A DNA stretch of 64,000 nucleotides from Anodontia alba (taxonomy: Eukaryota; Mollusca; Bivalvia; Lucinida; Lucinidae): positions 21,690,609-21,754,608 of the forward strand of contig OZ024831.1 of the NCBI GenBank assembly GCA_964016985.1. Reading direction: 5' to 3'. The notes beneath the pieces were generated by a model. That model ran no database searches, was not told the origin of the DNA, and was given only the letters and a program-made list of their open reading frames with translations. The stretch's first letter is position 1. The number at the start of each line of letters is the position of its first letter. This document shows, one piece after another, positions 1 through 11,465 of the stretch. The position numbers and the translations under genes were made by a program.

Positions 1-988
1 TTTTTATCGTCTTGCGAGCTTTTGCTCGCATTTGTTTGACATGGATTAGATTTTCTTTTGTTGGCTGCCTATTGAACTTTCGTAAGGCAGATTTTGTTTT
101 ATTTATTGAATTTTTAACATCGTTATTAAACCAAGGTCTATTTCTTTTGGAACGTGTCGAGGACTTCGGAATACATTTTTCGGCTACATGAATTAATGTA
201 TCAGTAAAAGCTTGTATATCATCTGCTGTTTTTAACATTTCAGGTTTTAATTTTTCATTACATAGCTCCATAAAATTCTCCCAGTTTGCTTTATTCAAAT
301 TCCATCGGGAATGATGGTCTTCATTTGTCGATTCAATTTCTTCAATTTTAATTGGATAATGATCGCTCCCATGAAGGTCGTCTAGAACTGACCAATCAAA
401 ATCTAAGTAAATATTTGGAGAGCATATAGACAAATCTAAAGCAAAATAATTTCTTGTAGGAGAATGAAGATAATTTGGTTGTTTATCGTTAAATAAACAT
501 AGATCATTTTCTGCAATAAAATTTTCTATTATTTCTACTTTGTCATTTGTATCCAGACAAACCAATAGTTTGCTGTGACTATTAAAGTCACCTAATAATA
601 AATAAGGACGAGGTAACTGGTTTATAAGATTTTCTAAATCGTGTTTAGAAAATTTACAGTGTGGAGGAAGATATAGAGAATAAATTGTTATGGATTTAGA
701 CAGAGTGACATTTACAGCAACAGCTTGTAAATTACTATTTATATCTATCTGTCTATGAGGAACATTTGATTTTACAAGGATAGATGAACCTCCTGATGCT
801 TTCTGATTTTCAGTTGCGATATGATTATATAAACTATAATTTTTAAAATTAATATTATCTGTAGTTTTTTAAAAAGGTTTCCTGGATACAAAAGACAGTC
901 GGAGAAAGTAGTGTTGTTAAAATTAAAATTTCGTTATAATTTGCTTTGAGTCCTCGACAGTTCCACTAAATAATTGATTTTTATCCAT
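1..988 (-). pseudogene. LINE copy A ORF2, N-terminal endonuclease part, broken
   Basis: The start codon lies at 988, followed by a degenerate version of the APE endonuclease N-terminus (MDK..IIQWNCRGL in intact copies). No long open frame remains. Changes in the T-run near 865 and several substitutions break it. The reverse transcriptase part would lie left of the window. Confidence 0.85.
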
Positions 989-1029
989 GATGAATGGAGA
1001 GATGATTTTAAAATAAGGAACTTAATCCT

Positions 1030-2259
1030 TTTGGTTTCTCTGCGAGAACATGGAGGAGTCAATCTCTAACTCCATGTTCTCAAGGGAATCGAACCGATTG
1101 ACCAGCTTGGTCGGATCGGCCGACGCCCCTTTACTGTATGGATTCGGTCCTTTCTCTTTATCTTTTCTTTTCCATTTTTTTCTTTCTGGTCAGCTGTCCT
1201 GGACCTGGATCTCTGTTGTGATCCACTTGCTTTATTAGGCTGTGTTTGTGAACTGTTTTGAGATTTTGTTGGTTGTCTAGACTGATGAGTAGTTGCGGGT
1301 TTAGGTTTAGGTTTTAGAGTAGGAGTAATGACTTTTGAATTTGTTTTAATGACAATCTTTTTCGTTAAACTGGGTAGAAGTTTCTTTGGTTTCAGGTTTA
1401 GTGTTTAGGGATTGAACAACTTTTGCAAAGGTAATTTCAGGTTGGTTTTCTTGAATTTTTTTAGCTTCCAAATAAGTAATTTTTGTGTAACTTTAATTTT
1501 CATAATTTCTTTCTTTTTTTTCCAAATTTCATACTGATTTGATTTTGATTGATGATTTTTGTGACAGTTCACACACTTAGCTTCATTTTTACAAGCATTT
1601 GTATGGTGGCCAAAGTCACCCATACCACATTTTTCACATACTGATCCAGGTAATTCAGGACGGCCATTTTCATGATGTCCAAACCTCTGACAGTTGAAAC
1701 ACCGCAGAGGATTTGGAATGTAGACTTCAACCGGTATAATTCGGTAAAAATTTTTTAGTGATTTCGGTAAAGTTGTGGTGTTGAAAGTTAGTAAAAGTGT
1801 ATTTGTTTCTATAAGTTTCCATCTTTTTTAATTGTAAAACGTTTGCAAGCTGTTACTCCTTGTGTTTTAAGATATTCGGTGATAGTTTCTTCAGTTTCAT
1901 GTTTTAGCATTCTGTCACGGATAATACCTTTGCAACTGTTGAGTGTTTTATGTTCCGTGACAGTGATATTAATATTTAAAAAAAATGTAATTCTCAAGAG
2001 ATTATCAGTCTGAGATTTTCTGTTTGTTTCGACCAAAAGAGTTCCATTTTTTAATTTTTTAACATATTTTGGAGTGCCTATAATAGATTCTATTTGTTTT
2101 TTCTATGATGAATGGAGACAGTGAAGTAATTGGTTTGTCTTCTTTACTCGAAATCATTAAAAATTTCGCGAAGTTCTCATTAGCTTTGAATGTAAAGGTA
2201 GTCGGTTGCGTGTCGTCCTCCGAAGAGTCGAACACCAGAAATCGTTTTCGAGAGGCCAT
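1030..2259 (-). pseudogene. LINE copy A ORF1 (gag-like, zinc knuckle), frameshifted
   Basis: This corresponds to the intact 413-aa ORF1 of copy C. The start is taken at the MASRKRF codon used by the other copies. The frame is split into at least three pieces (about 2304-2059, 2036-1809, 1623-1405). The C-rich knuckle region is recognisable, but indels interrupt the reading frame at several places. In copy C the protein has three Cys/His knuckles and is expected to bind element RNA in the RNP. Here it cannot be made. Confidence 0.85.
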
Positions 2260-3738
2260 GGTGATGAAGTTTTTGATTCGATAGCTATGCGCCCCACCCT
2301 CCATGGAGCCCTACAAGGGGACGTTTAACAGAAATGGATCTGCTATTTCTAACGTCAAGGCTACATTGCTATTATACTCGGTGTCAAGATCAGAGTCTTC
2401 AGCTCGGCCTCATGCTTAGACGATTTCCCACCTATTCATCTAAATTTCCAATGAAAAATTTATGAACAGTTGGGTTCATCCCCCTAACCACAGCCTCCAC
2501 TCATAGAGGTTTCCGCCAAAGCCCCAATACAAGCCCACCAATTGACCTTTCAGCCGCCGCCCATTGAAACTCACTTAAAGTTAGAGGAACATGAGAAAAA
2601 TAAGCCCGGTTGGTACCATAAAGATACGTATGAAAGAGAAGCTAAGAACAAGTTGTGCGCTTCTAGAGCTTGGCACGACTGAGCCGATTGATCCAGGCCG
2701 GATCTAACCCAGACCGCTCTTCTATCTGAAATAAGGGCCAAAATGATGTGTTGAAAAGCTGGAGATCCCTGGGCTTTCCTCAATCATCAGGTTCCCCTCT
2801 CCCAGCATACGAGACGCCACCCACGGCAAACAGGTGGTTCCGGTTTTAATAGGGGATTACACCCTATCCACTACAAGAGGAAAGTGATCTGTAGATTTTA
2901 TTCCCTACAGACAAGGGGGGCCGAAAACGTCTGGGAAATTGAAAGATTATTTTTAACATTAGAAGATCCATATTTAAAATAAACAGTTTATTAAAGAAAG
3001 ATGGATTCATTTTGGATTCATTTTGGATTCATTTTTTAAGAGAGTCAAACAAATAAGCTGTGTTAGATGATATGTAGCTTTCAAATGACATGTAGCTTTC
3101 ATACCTTGAAAAACGTTTAGTTTTTTATCTAACAATATTAAATGCATCTTACTTTTTAAATGTGGAGAATGCTAGAGCTCGGGAAAAAGACACAAACACA
3201 AGACAAACACATATGTTAAATACAGATGAGGTTATAATCTTCGTCCCATGTGCGACCCACGGGCACAGGATGATACACAAACAAATGAAGCATGTTAGTA
3301 ACATGAGATAGGAAAGGTTTAAAAGGATAGATCTCGCGAAATTTGTTTTTTCCAATTTAAGATCCATTTCAATAAATTTAATTTTATAGTCTGTAATTAT
3401 ACCGGTTGAACGGACGGTTGCTCTGTTATGTAAGGGGTTTTACCCAACTGCCACAGAAGCGGAAGGCAGCCACCTATTTCGAGGGCCCGGGTGGTCACGG
3501 GCAGTCTCTTTTAGACGGCTTGTACGTCACGCAGAGGGTACGTCTGCCTATTCTAAACCCGGAACCAGCACGGGGCTTTTTGTATAGATTTGTATGCTAA
3601 AATCTGAAAATCCACTCCATTCATATACTTGGGTTTTTGAAAAAAAAAGACCCATTCATATACTTAAAAAGTTCAAAAATCTTCATATCTGACGCGTGCT
3701 AAAATAAGCCTATAGATAAGAAATTATTTTTAATTTGG

Positions 3739-4088
3739 CATGTTTTTTTTTTGTTTTTTTGTTTTTTTTTGTTGTTTTTTTTTTTTTTTTTTTTTTGTTT
3801 TTTTTTTGTTTTTTTGTTTTTTGTTTTTTTTTTGTTTTTGGTTTTTTTGGTTTTTTTTGGGTTTTTTTGTTTGTTTTTTTTTTTTTTTTTTGTTATTTTT
3901 AAGTTAGCAGGTTTTTTTGTTCTTGTTTTTTTTTTTGTTGTTGTTGTTGTTGTTTTTGTTTTTTTGGTTTTTTTTTTTTTTTTTTTTTTGTTTTTTTTTG
4001 TTTTTTTTTTTTTTGTTTTTTTTTTTTTTTTTTTTTTTTGTTTTTTTTTGTTTTTTTTTTTGTTATTTGGTTTTTGTTGTTTTAAATA
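3739..4088. repeat. T/G low-complexity tract
   Basis: About 350 bases almost entirely of T runs broken by G ((TTTTTG)n-like, with a short GTT run near 3937). Poly-Phe and poly-Lys readings of it are artefacts. Confidence 0.95.
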
Positions 4089-4100
4089 ATAATGTATAAA

Positions 4101-5240
4101 ATAAATCTCGTGGAATTCCCAAAATGACGGATTCGCATATTGCTTGTTCAAGAAATTTCATAAAGCTTAATAAAAGCATATATTAAAGAATCACATTGTA
4201 ATTCTTTATTACCTGTTACACTGAAAATTTATTAAACTTTAATATACCATTATCCCATATCTCAAAGTAAATATGGAAATTTGCGCCGGTACTTAGACCT
4301 TTACGTCTAAATATTTTGTCTTGTTTATATTGCATCTTATCTTCAAAAATTTCTGAAATACTGATAATGGGACGTCAACACGGCAAAAATTAAAACATCA
4401 GGGCCCAGTTCGTCAAAGCTAACGATGTCGTTAGTTAACGTATTGTTAAAATGTTGATCATTACATATGGCAAATATACTAATAATTTTGCTGAAAATGC
4501 ATTTTGCATTTGCAAAAGCTACTCACATTTTTTTCAGCAAAAATGTCTGAATTAGATATTGTACTTACCAGACCGGTTAACATTTTGTCCACTAACGAGC
4601 TTGTTAAGCTAAAGACGCTTTGAACAACTGGGCCCAGATTTCTAAACTATTCAACAATACTTTCAAGAATGATTTCTATCCATGTGATTTAGCAGGATTC
4701 TTGTTGTAATGTTACACCTTTAGTAGCCTGGCACCACGCTATGAGTTTCACATTTTTAATCTAACAAAGGTAAAATACTCCTTCTTGACTATTTTATTAC
4801 ACAAATCATCTCCCTTACCTGTCAGAAACTCATAACTGATCAGCCAAATCAGAGAATACATTCCATTCCAAAAGATAGGATGTTTGTAAAATATATATAG
4901 TTTTTATGCTGATTCATACATTAGTTAGACGGGAGCCAGTCTACAACTTTTGATATATTTATACATATATCACCCGAACACTGTCCGTGGCACTGCCTCT
5001 ATGTGCGTTAAAAATCAGAGACTATTACTACACTGTTCGTGCTTACTATGTAAACCCACAGATGTGACAACCCTTATCTATGAATAGACCTGTGCCGCTA
5101 CTCAACTGGAAAGTGTCAGTCTTTAAAATTCGGGAAAGACCTATACATAACAGTTTCAGCGAAACATATGAATGAAGATATCCAGAAAATGCAACAATCA
5201 GGAATCAATGAGGAATACCTGTTGGGACAGATAGGCCTTA
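4101..5240. other. No gene seen; contains one MITE
   Basis: AT-rich unique-looking DNA. Apart from the GGGCCC-end MITE at 4401-4635 I see no coding pattern, RNA gene or tandem repeat. Confidence 0.5.
4401..4635. mobile_element. MITE, GGGCCC-end family, 235 bp
   Basis: Both ends carry the inverted terminal sequence GGGCCCAGTT.GTCAAAG. Subterminal palindromes (AACGATGTCGTTAGTTAACG on one side, GAGCTTGTTAAGCTAA on the other) follow. The centre has an imperfect hairpin built on AGCTACTCACATTTTT. Other copies lie at 6348-6973 and 14819-15057. No coding capacity. The duplicated target is unclear (at most 1-2 bp). Confidence 0.8.
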
Positions 5241-5308
5241 GCAAACAGTGTAGACCCAGATCAGACGCCGCAGAACGGGGCGTCTGATCAGGGTATACAC
5301 TATTTGCC
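5241..5308. repeat. Short palindrome of the GCAAACAGTG family
   Basis: Near-perfect inverted repeat of about 68 bp. Arms begin GCAAACAGTGTAGACCCAG and end in the reverse complement, with the apex around the CGCAGAACGGGGCG stretch. It is the core hairpin of the TA-target MITE best seen at 33423-33658. Confidence 0.75.
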
Positions 5309-5856
5309 ATACATACAGCAGTATTTTAGACACATCAACGGGTAGTATGAAGGGCTATTTCAAATTTTATGGCAAGTATTGTAAGTAGATAAGGTGTCCA
5401 ATACTAGGATAAATACGGTAAAAGATGACAAGACAGTGGTACAACTGCAATAACCGACTAGCAAAGAACAACAAGAGAAGTTGTCAGCAGAAAACCCAGC
5501 GGGTACACATCGTTGAAACAACGTCGATTCGACGTCCATTCAACTTTGCATTTTCTGTGTTTCATGAGCGATATAAATGTTTTGAGGAAATTATTTGAGA
5601 AAAAAAAAAAAAAAAAAAAAAATGTGGAATTACATTCAACCGCCCATTTATATCGGCGTCTGTGGAGTAAATCTCAGACCATGTACTTTACGCATATTCA
5701 ATTGGCCGAATTATTTTCGCGTGCTGAAGGTGTACCGAAACCCATAGAAAACCCGTGGAAATTCGTGATGTTTATTGTCATTCATAGACGTTCACCATTT
5801 CATCACGCACACACGATAGACACATGATTATTTGTGCTATGGATATTTTGGTTGTC
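5309..5856. other. No gene supported
   Basis: A 104-codon open frame on the plus strand (5513-5827) runs through a 22-base A tract and has no recognisable domain or splice context. I treat the stretch as non-coding. Confidence 0.45.
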
Positions 5857-6003
5857 AATGCAATATTGTTGAGAAATCGCCATGGTAAGGGTCGAAAATG
5901 AGTGGTTGCGCATTAGAGCTGTAACTTTTGTTTTTATTTAGATCTAATGCGTAACAACCCATTTTCGACCCTTCCCGTGGCTATTTCTCAACACTGCTGC
6001 ATT
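5857..6003. repeat. Foldback element, about 147 bp
   Basis: Two arms of about 65 bp, one at 5857-5921 and its inverted copy at 5938-6003 (GGGTCGAAAATG against CATTTTCGACCC), separated by a loop of about 16 bp. There is no ORF. It is probably a decayed foldback or MITE. Confidence 0.75.
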
Positions 6004-6109
6004 CGATGACGGACGGACGGGCTGAAAAAAAATGTGCTAGGTTCAATTTTATGATACACTATGCTCCCAACTTCTTGGCCCCAATACTGCTTGCCTCTAA
6101 TGGTTTTGA

Positions 6110-7330
6110 GATATTTAGCTTACAAGTTTAAAATGGTGAAATTTTCAAAGGGTCATAACTCAAGAAAAGAAATTCAGAAAATTTTATAAAGTTATTCAGG
6201 TCATCTACTCATCCCCTATCAGTCTATCAAGTTTCAAGGTAATAGCTTCAATACTTTAAGATATGTTGCTTACAAGTTTAAAATACCAAAATTTACAAAG
6301 GGCCGTACCTCAAGAAAAAAAAAATGATTTTTTTAGAAAGTTAATCAGGGCCCAGTTATTCAAAGCATTGTTAGCTTAACGAGCTCATTAGTAGACAAAA
6401 TGTTAACTGTTCTGGTAAGTACGATGTCTAATTTGCAGGTATGTTTGCTGAAAAATGTGAGTAGCCTTTCTTCAGCAAAAATATTAACGTATAAGCCATA
6501 TTTAATGATCAGGGCCCAGTTGTTCAAAGCGTCGTTAGCTTAACGAGCTCGTTAAGGGTCATTTCGTTCTGTTTTAGCAGATTCAATAGACAATATTCTG
6601 ATATTTTTTGCTGAAAAATGTGAGTAGCTTTTGCACTGCAAAAACTACTCACATTTTTTTCAGCAAAAAATTTCTGCATATTTGCATATCACTGGATGTA
6701 AATTTTAATGATTCGTTAACTAACGACATCGTTAGTTTTGAACAACTGGGCCAAAAACTTTAACGATACGTTAACTAACGACATCGTTAGTTTTGAACAA
6801 CTGGGCCCAAAAGTTTAACGATACGTTAACTAACGACATCGTTAGTTTTGAACAACTGGGTCCAAAAGTTTAACGATACGTTAACTAACGACATCGTTAG
6901 TTTTGAACAACTGGGCCCAAAAGTTTAACGATACGTTAACTAACGACATCGTTTGTTTTGAACAACTGGGCCCAGGTCATCTACTCATCTTTCCCTATCA
7001 GCCTGCCAAGTTTCAAGTCAATGGCTTAAACAGTTTTCAAGATATCTCGATTACAAAGTTAAAATGCCGAATTTTTATAGGACCATCATAACTCAGGAGA
7101 AACTTTTCGGATTTTTGCTCAAAAGTTAATCAGTTCATCAACTCATCATCCCCTATCAGCATATTAAGTTTCAATATCTCGAGCTCGAATACTTTTAGAT
7201 CTCTTGCTTGCAAGATTTCATTGCACTTTTTCAAAGGGGCATAATTCAAGAAAGGACATAACCCTGATAAGAAAAAATACGGGTCAACTTTTTTCATGAT
7301 GAATTTATATGTATTAAATTTCAAAAACCT
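6110..7330. repeat. ~150-160 bp tandem array, four units, interrupted by a MITE
   Basis: Units share CTTACAAGTTTAAAAT (6121 and 6271, spacing 150) and AAAGGG.CATAACTCAAG, followed by TCATCTACTCATC and CTATCAG. Two further units follow near 7040 and 7200. The second unit is split by the GGGCCC MITE at 6348-6973, because AATCAGGTCATC in other units is separated here. A GACGGACGGACGG stretch precedes the array and a small hairpin (ACCAACTTCTTTGAAGTTGG) follows at about 7417. Confidence 0.7.
6348..6973. mobile_element. Compound GGGCCC-end MITE with 55-bp terminal repeats
   Basis: A truncated first copy (6348 to about 6513) is followed by a second copy from GGGCCC at about 6515. The right end of that copy is amplified into five tandem 55-bp units: GAACAACTGGG recurs at 6740, 6795, 6850, 6905 and 6960. 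The last unit ends at the normal terminus and returns to the host tandem repeat (AGGTCATCTACTC). Confidence 0.8.
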
Positions 7331-7572
7331 AGCATAGACGGTTAAAAAATTATGCTATGAATAAAAACGCGTGACAAAAGAACGGGCAAATGGAACGCTC
7401 AAGGCAATATGCCCTACCAACTTCTTTGAAGTTGGTGGTATAAAAGATTATGACCGACTTGGAATGCCCAGATATTTGGTTTAATCAGTCAATCCGGGTC
7501 ATCGCTGTCCGTATGTCATGAACGTCCTTTTAACATAGCGAGACCCGTGTGTAAACGGTTTTCTATTTGATT

Positions 7573-7745
7573 AGATTTAGGGTTTTAGGCCCAAGCAACT
7601 GTGTTAAGCACATGTCGAGTCGGTCAGTTAGTCCACTCACACGTTTCCTAGGCATACGTGCTCCTCTAAGCGATTAAACAGTACTATATGTAAATACTTT
7701 TGCCAGTAACTGTCTTTCTTAAATCCGCTGAAGGGGTGAATACTT
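7573..7745 (-). mobile_element. Decayed SINE fragment, tail side
   Basis: Aligns with the body and tail of the tRNA-derived SINE at 25088-25389 (AGGGTTTTAGGCCCAAG, CATGTCGAGTCGGTCAGTTAG, CTCCTCTAAGCGATTAA, CCGCTGAAGGGG), with many substitutions. The tRNA head is missing. Confidence 0.65.
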
Positions 7746-7883
7746 TTTCAGAGTTGGGGGCATAATAACTGGCGTATGAAGGGAAACCATGCTCAGGTCA
7801 ATGCAACTGCAAATAGCTAGACTGGGACGGGTTTCGTGTATTTTGTCAACCCAATTTAGTCTGGAGACGCCTAAAAAGATATT

Positions 7884-7951
7884 GGCAAACAGCGTAGACC
7901 TAGATCAGACGCCACAGAATACGGTATCTGATCAGGTTCTCCACTGTTTGC
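7884..7951. repeat. Short palindrome of the GCAAACAGTG family
   Basis: Imperfect inverted repeat: GCAAACAGCGTAGACCTAG on the left, ATCAGGTTCTCCACTGTTTGC region on the right. Same family as the element at 5241. Confidence 0.7.
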
Positions 7952-8486
7952 AAATAGTTCAACCATTTTTCTCTAAAAATATCTAATTCACATAGCCGGA
8001 CACACCTAAAATTGAATTTGGACTTTTTCAGTATAATGTGAGAGTCTATTCAGCCTACAATGGGTTAAGCGAATGTTCTTTGCACATATAACCGAGAATT
8101 AAGCAGCCACAGAATCACTTCTAAATTATGCGCAAGATGTTCTGGACATTCTGTGTTAGAATAGAGGCTGTGCGTATGTTCGGATATGCTTTATCGATCA
8201 AAACAAATAATATACTTACTTGTTAACAAACCAAATAATATACTTACTTGTGTGTCCTTTCTCTGTATGTTCCTTTAAAAGATTTTTTCTGAGAATGAAA
8301 GATGGAACCCTTCCAAAACCGACGATCTAAATATAGCGCCACGAGCGATTCTGTCTAGTGGAAAACGTGCAGTCCATGCAAGTGTAATGAAGCGATTTCG
8401 ATTAACAGTTTGTATTTAGTCCGGTAGATAAAATCGGAATCCAAAGCTAACATGCTGGTTATTCTAATCTGCTGCGTGTAGTTAGT

Positions 8487-8685
8487 CTTTATCACCCTCT
8501 TGGCTAATTCAGCAGACTGATGATATTTCCTATTTTTCCAGAAAATACGATTTGATATTCCATGCCAATTGTCTCTTCCAATTGTCTCCTAAGAAACAAT
8601 TTGCATGAAATGTCAAACGCTATTCTCTGGGAAATAAAAGAAAATAATTGAAAATGTCTGCTGACGTGTCTACCTAGCATGCTAA
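8487..8685. mobile_element. MITE of the CAGCAGAC / CTCTTGGC family
   Basis: Starts with ACCCTCTTGGCTAATTCAGC and ends with GTCTGCTGACG..CTAGCATG. The central palindrome is CAATTGTCTC / GAAACAATTTGCATG. Related copies: 10197-10325, 22030-22200, 36150-36345, and right halves at 16863-16977, 32960-33040 and 44525-44592. No ORF. Confidence 0.65.
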
Positions 8686-9606
8686 AAGTAAAGTATTATC
8701 TGAAACAAGTTTATTGCTACTCTCTTAAAATGGCATAAATAAAAACTAGTTGTTCTACACAGCACAATCAGAACTGTCATTTCATACACCAGATACATTT
8801 CCGTACGTATACATTTTTTTTTTTTTTTTTTTTTTTTTTTGCAAATACAGAACTAATGAGCCGGCACACGAAAAAAGGGACCTTATGGTTTTCCGGTCTG
8901 TGGTTCTTCAAATGTGCATGCGCAGTCCCCTATTTGGTCTACAGACATGCGTGTTTTGTCTGTAGCTTCAAGATCTTTACGTCTTGTCTGCGAACAGGAA
9001 AGACTCTAGCGAGTCTGCGCTTAAGCGCAGGCTCGCCTTAGCCTTTGCTGGTCGCCTATGTAATAAGAACCTTTTTCTCACGTGCTGGCTCAATTGTGGT
9101 TCAACAGCATTAGTTTGAATAAGTTTGTTCATGTTGTAAAGATAAAGGTATCCCATAGCCTCGCGGCGGTAGAGGCGGTGGAAGATAGAGCCCACAGTTT
9201 CTTGGGCACAAAATATGGAAGGCGGCACTAAAGTCTCTATGTTTATACCTTTAACCTTCCCTCGAAGGATACCAGTCACTGCTGGGCGAGCAGAGTTTTT
9301 TAGTCGAATGTTTTAGCCAAGCTCGAACCTGCAACCATGAGCATTGCATACAAACGCTCTGACCGTTCGGCTACGGTGCCTTTCTGTTCTAGAAAGAAAC
9401 TGGAAAAATGCAATAGCTCTTTAATGGTAGTCTATGTTCATATGTAAGCACCCGACTATTTGACAGAATTTTAGTTAAATAGCAATAGTATAATTAGAAA
9501 GCACCAGGTTGCAATACAGAATATGTCGCACTCTTAGCGAACTGTCGTTGACAGTAAGCTGACAACAAACGGTTATTTCACATTGGTTATTGAGGGCTCC
9601 GAAAAA
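8686..9606. other. No gene supported; poly-T and tRNA-like relic
   Basis: A T tract lies at about 8812-8840. At about 9300-9383 the minus strand has a decayed tRNA-like B-box region (GCTCGAACCTGCAACC..., ...GGTTCGGCTACGGTGCC on plus), likely a SINE head remnant rather than a tRNA gene. Confidence 0.4.
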
Positions 9607-9645
9607 ATGGCCGGTGAAAGTGAGGACACATGTGAAAACCTAACG
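9607..9645 (+). CDS. Possible first coding exon of an unknown gene (13 codons)
   Basis: An ATG in a good context (AAAAAATGGCC) opens 13 codons (MAGESEDTCENLT) that run directly into a consensus splice donor (ACG|GTAAGTTAGG), phase 0. I do not recognise the peptide. No convincing next exon could be fixed. A frame at 10531-10608 (acidic, ending ...FEFIVDP and a stop) would be phase-compatible but has a weak acceptor. The call rests only on start context plus donor, and chance is a serious alternative. Confidence 0.22.
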
Positions 9646-9856
9646 GTAAGTTAGGCCAACTGTCTGTACTGATTTTAGCTGTATATTTTAGGATATTGAT
9701 TTTGTTTGTCTAGGTTAAATTTACCGTTTTCAGTCTGGGTTCAGTTATCCAAGAGAAGAAGTCAGTAGAAATTGAAATAAAACAACATTGAATTTAATAG
9801 CTTGCAGAACTGCTGTAATCCCGTATATGTTTTAGTTTACAAGGTAAGGTCCCTTA

Positions 9857-10065
9857 CGGGAACACACCTATTCAAATATATAGAACATTTCAACTCCAAA
9901 AACTGAAAAACTTTCCGATGAAAACTGATATTCTTTTTATATTTCTGCTTAAAACAGATTGTGGGTACTCGTTAGAACCGCCTCGCTGAGGCGGTTCTAA
10001 CGAGTACCCACAATCTATGTTTTTGAGCAGAAATAAGAAAAATAACATATACCCCTGTATACTAA
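9857..10065. mobile_element. ACGAAAAC-end MITE, partial, with long central palindrome
   Basis: Left arm phrase CACCTATTCAAATATATAG and the central palindrome (about 9950-10030) with arms ATTGTGGGTACTCGTTAGAA / TTCTAACGAGTACCCACAAT around CCGCCTCGCTGAGGCGG. The right end decays after TATACCCCTG. Full copies: 25725-25992, 35743-36000, 37445-37682, 45696-45966. Confidence 0.8.
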
Positions 10066-10196
10066 GGTAGTAATATGTTGTTTTGCAACTAACAAATGAT
10101 CGATGGAAAAGTTTCTTTCGTTTACTTGTGTATATCAAAGTACTAACAAACTGAAAGTTTTAATTTCACTTTTATAATGGTACTTTTTCAAAGTTA

Positions 10197-10325
10197 GCCT
10201 TACCACTCTCTGGGCTGATTCAGCAGACAACAATATGGCGACGTTTTTCTTATTTATCACTTAAAAAATTGGGATCTGACAAAATTTCGTCTGCTGAATT
10301 TTTTACCAAGCATGAAGAGCGTTAA
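10197..10325. mobile_element. MITE of the CAGCAGAC family, short
   Basis: TTACCACTCTCTGGGCTGAT with TTCAGCAGAC at the left and CGTCTGCTGAATTTTTTACC with AAGCATG at the right. The centre is shortened relative to the copy at 22030-22200. Confidence 0.6.
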
Positions 10326-11050
10326 CAGGTATTTCCTGTAAATACATCTCACTTCTAAGCTAAGAACAGTTGCTCTGACGCTCTCCAGTCCAAAACAACC
10401 TGCCAAGCTTTAAGTCATGTCATCCATGTCAGATTTATATGAGCGAATGTTTATCTTGCTTGCACGTAGATTATTGCAGCTGTGGGTGTGTCAATATACA
10501 GGCAGCCATAGCAAAACGGTTATTATCTACACCACATGGAGATGAGGAGAGACACGGATTTGAATTCATTGTTGATCCATAATGCATCACTGATTATACG
10601 CGTGTTGTCTACAACTAAAACCCGGGACTATGAATAGAATAGAATATAATATTATTTATTGGAAAACCTGCATATACAGTAGGTGTTCTCCATTCACATG
10701 CACTGTTTCGGCACTACACTACACTTATATGTAGAAATTCTAAAAGGTTACCATTGTAGTACTTTATCAAAGTTTATGGGAAAAACTTTAATTTTGACAA
10801 TTTCACTTTTAAAGTGGGTAGGTGCATTGGTACTGCTAAGCGCAGCTTATAGCAATCCCGGGACATCGTGACAAATTTGATATTCTCAACTACATAGTTT
10901 AATTTTGATGAGGTAAGCCTAAAAGCGAAGTGAAATGAACTGTAATTGTCTTTTAATGTTGGGGTTATTATTATAGAGGCTCGCAGGACGAGATCTCATT
11001 TAGATCTCGAGTTCACCCGGCCACTACCGTTTTTTCAAAGTGCCCATTTT
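10326..11050. other. No gene supported
   Basis: Plain AT-rich sequence with a small A/T repeat (AATAGAATAGAATATAATA at about 10632). An open frame near 10430-10608 is noted under the exon candidate at 9607 but is not called. Confidence 0.4.
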
Positions 11051-11057
11051 TGGAGAC

Positions 11058-11465
11058 TGGCAACGCTAAGTAGATTTGGTAGCACTAAGTTGATTTGGTA
11101 TTGCTTAGGAGTCTCGGCAGCGCAAAGTAGAATTGGCAGCACTAAGTAGATTCGAAGGCGCAAAGTAGATTTGACAGCACTAAGTAGATTTAACAGGGCT
11201 AAGTAGAATTGGCAGTACTAAGTAGATTTGACAGCACTAAGTAGATTTGACAGGGCTAAGTAGAATTGACAGTACTAAGTAGATTTGACAGCACTAAGTA
11301 GAATTTGCAGTGCTTAGAAGAATTGACAGCAATAACTAGATTTGGCAGCGCTTTATGGATTTGGCAGCGCTAAGTTAATTTGGCAGCGCTAAGTTGATTT
11401 GGCAGCGCTAAGTTGATTTGGCAGCGCTACGTGGATTTGGCAGCGCTAAGTAAATTTGGCAGCTG
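11058..11465. repeat. 19-bp minisatellite, about 20 copies
   Basis: Head-to-tail units close to GGCAGCGCTAAGTAGATTT, with variants GACAGCACTAAGTAGATTT and GGCAGCGCTAAGTTGATTT. The variants cluster: GACAGCACT forms mostly left and centre, GGCAGCGCT forms to the right, as expected from local duplication. No ORF. Confidence 0.93.

Larger units (their letters stand above)
1..3577 (-). mobile_element. LINE copy A (I-like non-LTR retrotransposon), 3' part beyond window
   Basis: The element reads right to left: GC-rich 5' end at about 3577 (ending near CCAGCACGGGGCT on the plus strand), 5' UTR to about 2304, then ORF1 and the start of ORF2, running off the left edge. It matches copies B, C and D over its whole length. 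Both ORFs are broken, so this is a dead copy. The right flank (TTTTGTATAG...) shows no SINE or LINE sequence. The target-site duplication cannot be checked because the 3' end is outside the window. Confidence 0.93.
7331..8486. other. Non-coding stretch with SINE relic and palindrome
   Basis: Holds a decayed SINE (7573-7745), a GCAAAC palindrome (7884-7951) and a short direct duplication of AATAATATACTTACTTG (about 8208 and 8234). No coding evidence. Confidence 0.5.

Noticed and set aside
3699..4151. Long Lys-rich and Phe-rich frames
   Set aside because: They are translations of the T/G low-complexity tract.
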